A stretch of 35,046 nt of DNA, taken from positions 1-35,046 of the IMG/VR virus record IMGVR_UViG_3300009085_000020; one strand, given 5' to 3'. Source of the DNA: a virus. The number at the start of each line of letters is the position of its first letter. The first letter of the stretch is position 1. The notes beneath the pieces are model-generated. The model did not search any database. It saw only the letters and a program-made list of their open reading frames with translations, and was not told where the DNA came from. This document shows positions 17,137 to 23,200 of this stretch, piece after piece. Made by a program: the position numbers and the translations under genes.

Positions 17137-17362
17137 CAAGTTTGCTGAGGATAAAGAGATGGACTTAGTGGATAAAAGGTTCTTCGGGGAGTTATGCTCT
17201 GCTGTTGCAGGGTATCTACACTATCCTAAGATTTATGTTCAAGAAAGCAATCTACGAATGAGAGATTGGTCAGAGAGATTACTCAACGAGTTGCTACCCC
17301 TAATGAAAGTATTCAAATCTCGCAGGGGAATGAAGAAGAGGGTAGTTATACGAAGAAAGTAA
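17126..17362 (+). CDS. Hypothetical early protein, basic C-terminus
   Basis: A 78-residue frame with GAGGGT upstream of ATG 17126. It begins MTIDKFAEDKEMDLVDKRFF, contains a hydrophobic helix (LCSAVAGYLHYPKIYV) and ends in a strongly basic tail (KSRRGMKKRVVIRRK). It overlaps the upstream gene by 11 nt and the downstream frame by 97 nt. The unusually long overlap with the next frame suggests either two overlapping genes or a ribosomal frameshift product. Not recognised. Confidence 0.6.
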   Translation: MTIDKFAEDKEMDLVDKRFFGELCSAVAGYLHYPKIYVQESNLRMRDWSERLLNELLPLMKVFKSRRGMKKRVVIRRK

Positions 17363-17502
17363 AAGGGCAACAACATACTAAGAATGAAGTTATTTGGCTG
17401 CTGAAGAATGCCGGAAAACACATCAGTGTTGCTAATCTATTCGCCGCAATGCCGGGCTGTTATTCTTCGTTTGCTTCACCTAAGAAGAAGGAGACACAAT
17501 GA
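17266..17502 (+). CDS. Hypothetical protein, possible winged-helix, TTG start or frameshift product
   Basis: Up to 78 residues from a TTG at 17266. The C-terminal half (HTKNEVIWLLKNAGKHISVANLFAAMP) looks like a small helix-turn-helix/winged-helix segment. No ATG exists in frame. The stop overlaps the next gene's ATG (ATGA), a sign of real coupled translation. The candidate ribosome site before TTG (GAGAGA) is weak, so the product might also arise by frameshifting from the gene at 17126. Its coding status is likely; its start is not settled. Confidence 0.5.
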   Translation: MVREITQRVATPNESIQISQGNEEEGSYTKKVKGQQHTKNEVIWLLKNAGKHISVANLFAAMPGCYSSFASPKKKETQ

Positions 17503-17615
17503 ATGCTCTGCTAATAATAAGTTTATCTCTGAATGGTGCTTATCTACTAATCACTGCGCTTGCTATTTGGGCTTATCGTCTTGATAAGAAAAAGAAGATT
17601 TGGTCAAAAAACTAA
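17499..17615 (+). CDS. Small single-pass membrane protein
   Basis: A 38-residue frame with a strong AAGAAGGAG ribosome site, overlapping the previous stop by four bases. Residues 3-26 form one hydrophobic span (ALLIISLSLNGAYLLITALA), followed by a positively charged tail (RLDKKKKIWSKN). This predicts an N-out/C-in inner-membrane peptide. It is the only clear small transmembrane protein in the genome. It could be a holin-like or superinfection protein, but nothing beyond the topology supports that. Confidence 0.7.
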   Translation: MNALLIISLSLNGAYLLITALAIWAYRLDKKKKIWSKN

Positions 17616-17653
17616 ACAGATAAGTAGCATAATTGTTATTGTGAAAAAGACGG

Positions 17654-17698
17654 GAGAGCAAAGATTATTCCTGGCAAGGCGATAACACCTTTGCTCTC
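17654..17698 (+). terminator. Hairpin 1 of three after the early genes
   Basis: A 10-bp perfect stem GAGAGCAAAG / CTTTGCTCTC with a 25-nt loop, followed by TTCTTTTATG. It is a likely intrinsic terminator on the plus strand, ending the operon that begins at 16521. The long loop, which itself contains CCTGGCAAGG, is larger than usual and may be structured. Confidence 0.6.
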
Positions 17699-17722
17699 TT
17701 CTTTTATGCATAATTTTATTTA

Positions 17723-17762
17723 AGAGATAAGAAATAAAACTTACCCTTTATTCCTTATCTCT
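17723..17762 (+). terminator. Hairpin 2 of three
   Basis: AGAGATAAG pairs with CTTATCTCT. After one mismatch AATAAA pairs with TTTATT, with an 8-nt loop. A T-rich tail (CTTTCTTT) follows. It is terminator-like on the plus strand and lies 24 nt after hairpin 1. Confidence 0.55.
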
Positions 17763-17770
17763 CTTTCTTT

Positions 17771-17808
17771 GGGCTAACCAAATGGGTAAGATTTGGTTAG
17801 CCCTTTTT
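17771..17808 (+). terminator. Hairpin 3 of three, strong intrinsic terminator
   Basis: A perfect 13-bp stem GGGCTAACCAAAT / ATTTGGTTAGCCC with a 7-nt loop, followed by TTTTTG. It is a textbook Rho-independent terminator, yet the ribosome site of the next gene starts only a few bases later. It may act as a regulated terminator or attenuator in front of the replication genes. Confidence 0.75.
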
Positions 17809-17823
17809 GTTGAAGGAGTGTAA

Positions 17824-18003
17824 ATGGATAGTCAAGGAATAATAGATAGAGCGATAAAAGAACACCCAGAAATAAAAGAAGATATAGAAAAAGCATTGAA
17901 AATCTCTACTCCATTTAGAGTTTCTCTATCCTGTTTAAAACTGCGCCTAAATAAAGACATATCTATTTTTAGAGATACTATAAAGTCATTGCTAAAAGAA
18001 TAA
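17824..18003 (+). CDS. Small helical protein upstream of the helicase
   Basis: A 59-residue frame with GAAGGAG upstream of the ATG at 17824. It begins MDSQGIIDRAIKEHPEIKED and is helical, with a basic centre (CLKLRLNKD). Its stop codon forms part of the TAAGGAG ribosome site of the helicase gene, so the two are co-transcribed. A role as helicase partner or loader is possible from position only. Not recognised. Confidence 0.65.
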   Translation: MDSQGIIDRAIKEHPEIKEDIEKALKISTPFRVSLSCLKLRLNKDISIFRDTIKSLLKE

Positions 18004-18012
18004 GGAGTTAAA

Positions 18013-19125
18013 ATGGATGAAAAGATTACATTAGATGACTTCAAGAAAGCAGTAGAACAAAAAACAAACGACCAAAAAGAAAATAGAGTAATAGACATTG
18101 TAAAAGATATAGACGAATACCTAAAACACACAAGAGACGAACTTAAAGAAGAAAACTTTACTATAAGTGGATACGACAACTTAGATAAGTATTTGCTTGG
18201 TTGGAGAAAAAAGAGTTTATACACTCTTGTTGGAGGGGCTGGATTTGGGAAGAGTTTGTTCCTTTTAAATTTTGCTATACAAGCCGCCAAGCAAGGCAAG
18301 AATGTTATCCTATTCACATTAGAGATGGAGAAATATACTTACACCAGAAGAGCGTATTCTATTCTATTTGAAAAGCCGCTACAGAATATACTATTTATGG
18401 ATGAGAGCAAAATAAAAGAAAAACTTATTCTACACACTAAGCCAACAAGCATTACAAAGTTTGGGCGATTAAAGATTTTTGAGGGTGAGCCAAAAGAACT
18501 TTCTGTTTATGAAATGGCAAGAAACATAGAGCCAGACGACCAAATAGTAGTAGTTGATTATGCTGAACTATTGACAGCCGAGACAGATAGAAGAGATGCT
18601 TATTATTTAGAGATAAACGATATATTCTACCAACTAAAAGCAGTTGCTAAAATGTTAGACAAGCCAATAATAACTGCTGGACAAATGAATAGAGGCGGCC
18701 TTGGAGACAAGGGTGGAACTAAAGATTTCGTTGGACAACAACACGTTCAAGGTTCATTGGGAATAAACCAAATAAGCGATGTAGTATTATCAATAAAGCA
18801 AACTCCAGCAGACAAACAAAATGATGTAATTTGTTTAGATATAACTAAGAATAGAAGCGGCCCATCTTCTGTAGTTTTAGCATTTGACATAGAATATAAA
18901 TCTGGGAAAATAAAAGATGTTGGATTTCCAACTGGAGAAAGAATAGCAAAAGCAGTTAAGCCAAAGGACGGTAGAGATACAACAGATAAAGTAGTAGAAA
19001 AACCAGTGTATAATAAGAAAGGAGTTCAAACTGGTTATCAAACTGCCCCCTATGAGAAAGAAGACAAAGAATATAGTAAAGAAGAGTTAGAGGCAATACG
19101 TAAAGAAAATAGGAGGAAGTATTGA
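18013..19125 (+). CDS. DnaB-like replicative helicase
   Basis: A 370-residue protein that is mainly the RecA-like motor domain of the DnaB family. It lacks a full N-terminal primase-binding domain. Residues ~50-65 (ISGYDNLDKYLLGWRKKSLY) lead into Walker A GGAGFGKS (74-81). Next come FTLEMEKYTYTRRAYSIL, Walker B QIVVVDYAEL (about 178-187), the polar motif KPIITAGQMNRGG and the arginine-bearing DITKNRSGPSS. This order matches DnaB/gp41-type hexameric helicases that unwind the fork 5' to 3'. The C-terminus is a charged tail. The ribosome site TAAGGAGT is optimal. It overlaps the following RepO-like gene, forming a replication pair. Confidence 0.88.
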   Translation: MDEKITLDDFKKAVEQKTNDQKENRVIDIVKDIDEYLKHTRDELKEENFTISGYDNLDKYLLGWRKKSLYTLVGGAGFGKSLFLLNFAIQAAKQGKNVILFTLEMEKYTYTRRAYSILFEKPLQNILFMDESKIKEKLILHTKPTSITKFGRLKIFEGEPKELSVYEMARNIEPDDQIVVVDYAELLTAETDRRDAYYLEINDIFYQLKAVAKMLDKPIITAGQMNRGGLGDKGGTKDFVGQQHVQGSLGINQISDVVLSIKQTPADKQNDVICLDITKNRSGPSSVVLAFDIEYKSGKIKDVGFPTGERIAKAVKPKDGRDTTDKVVEKPVYNKKGVQTGYQTAPYEKEDKEYSKEELEAIRKENRRKY

Positions 19126-19457
19126 TGAAGTTGATTTTCCCACGACCAGAAACATTAGCAAGAGAAAGTGGAATAACTATGGTTCCCCATATCTTTTTCG
19201 ACAAAGTTATGTGTAATCTAAGTCATCCTACTTGGAAAGTATTGTGTGTGTTTATTAGAAAACTATATGGATGGCAAAAAGATGCGGACATTATCTCAGA
19301 GAGCCAAATCCACGATATGACTGGATTGGGTGAAAGGACTATAAGAAGGTCTATTAGCAGATTGCTGAAAGGTAGGTTTATATTGAGGCTGGGAGAACTT
19401 ACACCTAACGGTTGGAGATATAAACTAAACACGGACAAATGGATAACTCTACTATAG
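19125..19457 (+). CDS. RepO-like replication initiation protein, winged helix
   Basis: A 110-residue protein from ATG 19125 (TGATG overlap with the helicase stop, GGAGG upstream). MVPHIFFDKVMCNLSHPTWKVL followed by IISESQIHDMTGLGERTIRRSISRLLKG is the winged-helix signature of the lambda O-type N-terminal domain that binds the origin. It is about half the length of a full O protein and lacks the helicase-recruiting C-terminus. It may therefore act with the adjacent DnaB-like helicase directly. An origin with iterons was not found inside the gene. Confidence 0.8.
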   Translation: MKLIFPRPETLARESGITMVPHIFFDKVMCNLSHPTWKVLCVFIRKLYGWQKDADIISESQIHDMTGLGERTIRRSISRLLKGRFILRLGELTPNGWRYKLNTDKWITLL

Positions 19458-19460
19458 TGA

Positions 19461-19492
19461 TTTTTGAACGTAGCGAAAGCGAAGTTCAAAAA
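19461..19492 (+). terminator. Hairpin after the replication genes
   Basis: TTTTTGAAC pairs with GTTCAAAAA around a 14-nt loop that contains GCGAAAGC, a small GAAA-capped inner stem. It lies directly after the RepO-like stop codon. The A/T ends mean it could function as a terminator on either strand. No clear T-run follows on the plus strand, so strength is uncertain. Confidence 0.45.
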
Positions 19493-19517
19493 TATATATA
19501 CTATTGTATAGCGTATT

Positions 19518-19541
19518 TAGGCCTCCGGCAAATAGGCCTCC
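19518..19541 (+). repeat. Short direct repeat TAGGCCTCC
   Basis: TAGGCCTCC occurs twice, starting at 19518 and 19533, 15 nt apart, in the gap before the HNH gene. It could be a pair of protein sites. Two copies only, so the significance is low. Confidence 0.45.
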
Positions 19542-19565
19542 CCCTGAGTTTTAGAGGAAAAATCA

Positions 19566-19961
19566 GTGAGAGATAGAGCAAAGCAACGAGAATATAAGCG
19601 AAAGCGTTATCAACAACTCAAAGACGACGAGCGCTTCAAAGCAATGAATAGAGACAGAGTAAATCGTTATCATAAAACCGACAAGTGGGAGAAGTTATAC
19701 AACTCGGAGAAATATAAAGAGAATAGAAGAAAGTTATGGAGCGAAACATATTTTATTAAAGTTTCTCACAACGGTTATCAGTATTGGTATAAGGGAAACA
19801 AGAGATTGCATAGATTGATTTATGAGCGATATATTGGAAAAATACCTAAAGGGTTTGACATCCATCACAAAAATCACGATACTCTAAACAACTCTTTAGG
19901 TAATCTTATGCTTATTAAACATAGTGAGCATACTCGACTACACAAATTAGGAGAAATATAA
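19566..19961 (+). CDS. HNH endonuclease, free-standing homing type
   Basis: A 131-residue protein with a GTG start at 19566 and AGAGGAA upstream. The N-terminal half is a very basic helix (KQREYKRKRYQQLKDDER...). The C-terminal half holds the HNH core: RLHRLIYERYIGKIPKGFDI, then HHKNHDTLNNSLGNLMLI and KHSEHTRLH. These supply the His-Asn-His metal/catalytic residues and are typical of homing HNH enzymes. It is inserted between replication and glycosyltransferase genes and abuts the latter. It might mobilise itself or the group I intron at 33502-33731, which lacks its own nuclease. Confidence 0.85.
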   Translation: MRDRAKQREYKRKRYQQLKDDERFKAMNRDRVNRYHKTDKWEKLYNSEKYKENRRKLWSETYFIKVSHNGYQYWYKGNKRLHRLIYERYIGKIPKGFDIHHKNHDTLNNSLGNLMLIKHSEHTRLHKLGEI

Positions 19962-20732
19962 ATGGCACTAACAGAAGACGTAATAACTAAGAAAGCAAAG
20001 TATGAAATAGACCTTATGATTTGTTTGCCAGGTAGTGAATGGGACATCAATCAAGAAGTTTGCTTTGCAAGATTACAAGCGTGGCTAAATAACAAGGGTA
20101 TAAACTATATGGTGTCAAGAGAAGGTGGCAGCAATGTTTGCTTTGTCAGAGAGAGTTGCTTAGGGATACGAACTGAACAAGCCGTTAGCGAAGTAGGCGT
20201 CTTGACCAAGCCCTGGAATGGAGAGATTGACTATAAGCATATACTTTGGCTCGATAGTGATATAATCTTTGAGCCAGAGCAAGTTGGCTATTTGCTGGAA
20301 AGCGACAAATACATAGTAAGTGGTTTCTACAAGAAGGGCAAGGGAGTTTATACTTCTTCTCTATATCACAACGCTGATAACTCAGAAAAACTAAGAGCAA
20401 TGACAGACGAAGATTTTATAGTCCCCAGCGCTGAATACCAAATGGCGACTATGAATTATGGAACTGGTAATATAACAGAGCCCAAGAAAGAAGAAAGAAC
20501 TGGCCTAATAAGGTTGAAGACAAATGGGATGGGCTTTGTGCTATTCAAGAAGGGCGTATTCGAAAACATCCCAAGGCCTTGGTTTCAAACAACTACAATA
20601 GATTACGGTCAAGGCCAGAGATTTGTAGGTGAGGATACCTACTTCTTCTTAACTGCAGAGAAGTGTGGCTTTGAACTTTGGGGAGACCCACGTTGCAGAG
20701 TAAAGCATATGAAAAAGAGTTTGCTTTACTGA
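19962..20732 (+). CDS. GT-A type glycosyltransferase
   Basis: A 256-residue protein with a nucleotide-sugar binding fold. YKHILWLDSDIIFEP carries the metal-binding D-x-D (DSD at residues 98-100). The late RFVGEDTYFFLTAEKCGFELW is the acceptor-side ED motif, and the final RCRVKHMKKS gives the usual terminal His. This is the layout of small phage and bacterial GT2-like transferases. The acceptor is unknown. It could be modified phage DNA (no base-hypermodification genes were seen), virion protein or host surface sugar. The ATG at 19962 abuts the HNH stop, and a terminator at 20779 closes the unit. Confidence 0.8.
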   Translation: MALTEDVITKKAKYEIDLMICLPGSEWDINQEVCFARLQAWLNNKGINYMVSREGGSNVCFVRESCLGIRTEQAVSEVGVLTKPWNGEIDYKHILWLDSDIIFEPEQVGYLLESDKYIVSGFYKKGKGVYTSSLYHNADNSEKLRAMTDEDFIVPSAEYQMATMNYGTGNITEPKKEERTGLIRLKTNGMGFVLFKKGVFENIPRPWFQTTTIDYGQGQRFVGEDTYFFLTAEKCGFELWGDPRCRVKHMKKSLLY

Positions 20733-20778
20733 AAGATAAACAATGCATTATTCATTTCATTTATATACACTCCTATTG

Positions 20779-20804
20779 AGCCCCGAGAACACTCCCTCGG
20801 GGCT
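20779..20804 (+). terminator. Intrinsic terminator after the glycosyltransferase
   Basis: A perfect 9-bp stem AGCCCCGAG / CTCGGGGCT with an 8-nt loop, followed by TCTTGTTG on the plus strand. It closes the 17824-20732 unit. Confidence 0.75.
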
Positions 20805-20815
20805 TCTTGTTGTCT

Positions 20816-21073
20816 ATGAGTGAATATAAGAAAGCATTTACTATAGCCCTTCTTCAAGGGTGGAGTTGCTCTATCTGCTTGAATAGGGGCGAAGACGCTT
20901 TCACACATAAACTCATAGGTTGCACATTAGATAACCACGAGCCGCTACTGTCTGGCTACGAAGGCGTCAGACAACTACCCACCCTAAGATTATGCCCACT
21001 GTTTAGATTTGGCGAGCACAAAGACATTCTGCCAAACAACTCACCTAAACTCTTCAACAATAAACCCCTATAA
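20816..21073 (+). CDS. Hypothetical cysteine-containing protein (doubtful)
   Basis: An 85-residue frame from ATG 20816 with a CSIC pair and further Cys residues (LLQGWSCSICLNRGEDAF; LRLCPLFRFGEHKDIL). It begins only 12 nt after a terminator stem and has no visible ribosome site, so it would have to be leaderless or read from a read-through transcript. Composition looks protein-like, and no competing frame fills this 330-nt gap. Not recognised. Confidence 0.4.
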   Translation: MSEYKKAFTIALLQGWSCSICLNRGEDAFTHKLIGCTLDNHEPLLSGYEGVRQLPTLRLCPLFRFGEHKDILPNNSPKLFNNKPL

Positions 21074-21135
21074 TATAGAAGAAACTACAAGTTTCGAAAC
21101 CGTGGTATAGTGTATCTAAGAGGAGGAGACAACAA

Positions 21136-21330
21136 ATGGCAAAGAAGAACACTCTCAAGTATCGGCAGTTCAAGACGGCATACGGTGCAATCCTTGTTTA
21201 TGAAGATGACACCGTACAGTTCATCCCCAGCAATTGGGTTTCCGAGGCCAAGGGTTTCAATGACGACCTTGACTTTGACAACTTTGAAATTGCGGAACTG
21301 ATTGCCGAAGATGAGATAGAGGTAAAGTAG
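21136..21330 (+). CDS. Small acidic beta-rich protein, first gene of the array cassette
   Basis: A 64-residue frame with a very strong GAGGAGGAG ribosome site before the ATG at 21136. The N-terminus is basic (MAKKNTLKYRQFKTAYGAILV). The centre predicts strands (YEDDTVQFIP) and the C-terminal third is highly acidic (DDLDFDNFEIAELIAEDEIEV). It is followed at once by the first 5-nt-period array. Its size is close to that of ring-forming RNA-binding proteins such as TRAP, but the acidic tail argues for caution. No family recognised. Confidence 0.75.
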   Translation: MAKKNTLKYRQFKTAYGAILVYEDDTVQFIPSNWVSEAKGFNDDLDFDNFEIAELIAEDEIEVK

Positions 21331-21336
21331 AAACAA

Positions 21337-21386
21337 GGTAAGGTATGATATGGTGTGGTGAGGCTGGTCAAGTCCCGGCACGGGGG
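21337..21386 (+). repeat. Period-5 array A1 (10 units)
   Basis: Ten consecutive 5-mers in perfect register, each starting with G (units such as GGTAA GGTAT, ending GGCAC GGGGG). The array begins six bases after the stop codon of the 64-residue gene and runs directly into a GAAA-capped hairpin. Unit sequences vary while the 5-nt phase does not, so this is not a simple slippage repeat. Confidence 0.85.
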
Positions 21387-21404
21387 GCCAAGGAAACTTG
21401 GCCC
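21385..21404 (+). other. GAAA-tetraloop hairpin closing array A1
   Basis: A perfect 8-bp stem GGGCCAAG / CTTGGCCC capped by GAAA. The 5' arm starts inside the last array unit. No T-run follows, so it is not a clear terminator. The same design follows arrays B, C and D. Confidence 0.85.
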
Positions 21405-21422
21405 ACTTATTTAGGGTAGAAT

Positions 21423-21439
21423 AGTAGCCGTTGGCTACT
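21423..21439 (+). terminator. Weak hairpin between arrays A1 and A2
   Basis: A 7-bp stem AGTAGCC / GGCTACT with a 3-nt loop, followed by TTATATTAT. It may be a weak terminator or processing site. It lies about 10 nt before array A2. Confidence 0.4.
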
Positions 21440-21448
21440 TTATATTAT

Positions 21449-21498
21449 GGCGAAGCGCTGCCGGGCCTGTCAAGGCTTGGTATGGCGAGGCAAGGAGT
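21449..21498 (+). repeat. Period-5 array A2 (10 units), leads into a ribosome site
   Basis: Ten 5-mers in exact phase, eight starting with G (for example GGCGA, GGCTT GGTAT). The last two units, GGCAA GGAGT, form the ribosome-binding site for the ATG at 21504. An ATG at 21447 opens a frame through the array, but the array composition and the properly spaced site favour 21504. This is the only array without a following GAAA hairpin. Confidence 0.8.
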
Positions 21499-21503
21499 TT
21501 TCT

Positions 21504-22076
21504 ATGAAAACTATCTCATTCGTTCTAACTGGGACAAGGCCACTTATTCCTCATAATGGGCAGTTGGCCGACCCGCTGAACAAGTTCAGCAAGGCCTCTA
21601 AGTCAATCAGCGGAAAGAAGAATAAGACAGATGATGACTATGAGCAGTTGGCGAAACTTGAGTTTATGGGTAGTTTATACCTAAACGAAAACCTTGCTCC
21701 TTGTGTCCCAGGAGATAACGTAGAGGGAACTCTAAGGGAAGCCGCAAAGAAGAGTAAGAAGGGAAAGTCAGCCCTTAGTGGCATTATTTGCTCTGGTCTT
21801 TTCGACTTGGAATATAAGGGCAGCAAGAAGCCAGAGGAACTTTGGAAAGACAGAGAGAAGTTTGCTATCACTTGCGGAGTGAAAATCAAGAAGAGCAGGA
21901 TTATGAGAACTCGTCCAATCTTCAAGGAGTGGTCCTGCAAGGTTGAGGTCCAGTATAATGAGGGTCTTCTTAACCAGTCAGACGTTATCCAGTTTATGGA
22001 AGTTGCTGGTAAAGAGATTGGCCTTTGCGACTGGAGGCCTAAGTATGGTCTTTTCGACGCTAAGGTGGTGAAATAA
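21504..22076 (+). CDS. RAMP/Cas7-like phage protein of unknown function
   Basis: A 190-residue protein from ATG 21504 (AAGGAGT upstream, formed by the end of array A2). MKTISFVLTGTRPLIPHNGQ and ADPLNKFSKASKSISGKKNK open it. The middle has CVPGDNVEGTLREAAKKSKK and IMRTRPIFKEWSCKVEVQYN, and it ends AGKEIGLCDWRPKYGLFD. The ferredoxin-like strand order and the terminal glycine-bearing G-L-x-D-W-R-P-x-Y-G loop resemble RAMP/Cas7 RNA-binding proteins. Related hypothetical proteins are, to my knowledge, widespread in phages. It lies between arrays A2 and B, so it is a prime candidate to bind their RNA. The fold is inferred by eye, not proven. Confidence 0.7.
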   Translation: MKTISFVLTGTRPLIPHNGQLADPLNKFSKASKSISGKKNKTDDDYEQLAKLEFMGSLYLNENLAPCVPGDNVEGTLREAAKKSKKGKSALSGIICSGLFDLEYKGSKKPEELWKDREKFAITCGVKIKKSRIMRTRPIFKEWSCKVEVQYNEGLLNQSDVIQFMEVAGKEIGLCDWRPKYGLFDAKVVK

Positions 22077-22080
22077 ACCA

Positions 22081-22125
22081 GGCACGGTATGCCGAGGCAC
22101 GTTGCGTTGTGGTTAGGCAAGGGGC
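22081..22125 (+). repeat. Period-5 array B (9 units)
   Basis: Nine 5-mers, all starting with G (for example GGCAC GGTAT GCCGA, ending GGCAA GGGGC). The array starts four bases after the stop of the RAMP-like gene and ends in a GAAA hairpin. The start (GGCAC GGTAT) and end units match those of array C closely. Confidence 0.85.
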
Positions 22126-22144
22126 TCCCGGGAAACTGGGAGCC
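22123..22144 (+). other. GAAA-tetraloop hairpin closing array B
   Basis: A 9-bp stem GGCTCCCGG / CTGGGAGCC (one G-U pair) capped by GAAA. It overlaps the final array unit, and the ribosome site AGGAGAG of the next gene follows after about 8 nt. The stem sequence differs from the other hairpins while length and loop are kept. Confidence 0.85.
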
Positions 22145-22161
22145 AACTTTAGGAGAGTAAT

Positions 22162-22953
22162 ATGAAAAGAATGGTTGTAGTAAATGATACTCACTGTGGA
22201 AGTTATTTCGGCCTAACTCCCCCCGGATATGGCTTTAGCCAAGACACAGACGATGAGCGAGAAATAGCAATCAGTAAAACTACTGGTGCTATTTGGAACT
22301 TCTGGGAGAACACTATAGCAGCCCTGAATAAAGAAAAGCCAATAGACATTTTGCTTATGGACGGAGATATGATTGAGGGAAATGGAGAGAAGAATGGTGG
22401 AGTAGAGGTTTTCTATACCGACAGGATGAAGCAGGCAGAAATGGCTGCTAAAGCAATGAGTATAGTCGGGGCAAAGAAAAACATTCTTGTCTTCGGAACT
22501 CCTTATCATACGGGAACTGGGGAAAACTTTGAAGAGTGCTTGAGTAAGCATATGATTATACACTCTATGCACGATGCTCTTGACCTACGAATATACGACT
22601 TTATCTTCAACGTAAGACATAAGGTAAATAGCAGCAGCGTTCCCCACGGAAGAGCAACTGCCCTCGCGAAAGAGGCGGTTTGGAACTTACTTAAAGCAGA
22701 GAGGGAAACTGGAATAAAAGCAGATTTCATAATTAGAGCACACGTTCATTATCACATTGCTTTATCAGATGGCTATCAAACTTGTATAGCAAATCCCTGT
22801 ATGCAAGCGCCAGGGTCGAGATATGGTAAGAGGATTTGCTCTGGGATAACTGACATTGGCTTTTCTGTATTTGATATAGACAAGGAGGGAGTAAAGTGGG
22901 ACACGAAACTGTTTCAACTAAAATACTCTCCAGAACAACTTCTAAGCCTGTAG
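22162..22953 (+). CDS. Calcineurin-like metallophosphoesterase
   Basis: A 263-residue enzyme with the full metal-site order of the family: VVNDTHCGSYFG (D-x-H, residues ~9-11), LLMDGDMIEGNG (GD motif, ~66-75), LVFGTPYHTGTGEN (in place of the usual GNHE) and IIRAHVHYHIAL (GHxH-type, ~195-202). It is preceded by array B and a GAAA hairpin, with AGGAGAG before the ATG at 22162. Such enzymes cut phosphomonoesters or phosphodiesters, including nucleic acids and cyclic nucleotides. GTPYH replaces the canonical GNH(E/D), which may alter specificity. Its 3' end overlaps the next gene by 58 nt. Confidence 0.85.
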   Translation: MKRMVVVNDTHCGSYFGLTPPGYGFSQDTDDEREIAISKTTGAIWNFWENTIAALNKEKPIDILLMDGDMIEGNGEKNGGVEVFYTDRMKQAEMAAKAMSIVGAKKNILVFGTPYHTGTGENFEECLSKHMIIHSMHDALDLRIYDFIFNVRHKVNSSSVPHGRATALAKEAVWNLLKAERETGIKADFIIRAHVHYHIALSDGYQTCIANPCMQAPGSRYGKRICSGITDIGFSVFDIDKEGVKWDTKLFQLKYSPEQLLSL

Positions 22954-23120
22954 TATTTGTTCTGCCGTTTTCTAAGAGTTATTATGATAAGATTACTGAA
23001 GATTTAGATACTAATATTTGTATTGGCTTTCAGTCGTCTAATTATACAAAGAGGGAGATGAAATCTACTAAGGTAGATGTCCCAACTCTTGAGAAGACAA
23101 GAAGGGTTTTTGATAAATAA
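22896..23120 (+). CDS. Hypothetical 74-residue protein overlapping the phosphoesterase gene
   Basis: A GTG-started frame with a strong AAGGAGG ribosome site located inside the phosphoesterase gene (58-nt overlap). The protein begins MGHETVSTKILSRTTSKPVV, has a hydrophobic strand (VVFVLPFSKSYYDKI) and ends in a basic region (LEKTRRVFDK). It is the last plus-strand gene and array C starts six bases after its stop. No family recognised. A partner of the phosphoesterase is plausible from the coupling only. Confidence 0.65.
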   Translation: MGHETVSTKILSRTTSKPVVFVLPFSKSYYDKITEDLDTNICIGFQSSNYTKREMKSTKVDVPTLEKTRRVFDK

Positions 23121-23126
23121 AAACAT

Positions 23127-23176
23127 GGTTAGGTATGGCACGACGTGTTAAGGTGTGCCTATGCAAGGCAAGGGGC
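23127..23176 (+). repeat. Period-5 array C (10 units)
   Basis: Ten 5-mers in perfect phase, nine with G at the first position (for example GGTTA GGTAT GGCAC; ending GGCAA GGGGC). Follows the last plus-strand gene and leads directly into a GAAA hairpin. Confidence 0.85.
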
Positions 23177-23193
23177 CCATAGAAATATGGGCC
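23174..23193 (+). other. GAAA-tetraloop hairpin closing array C
   Basis: A perfect 8-bp stem GGCCCATA / TATGGGCC with a GAAA loop, overlapping the final array unit. Followed by ATTTATTT, so it may also slow or partly stop transcription before array D. Confidence 0.85.
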
Positions 23194-23200
23194 ATTTATT

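Noticed and set aside
21110-21301. 63-residue plus-strand frame overlapping the 64-residue gene
   Set aside because: The competing frame at 21136 has an optimal ribosome site. This one has none and reads as Arg/Ser-rich noise.
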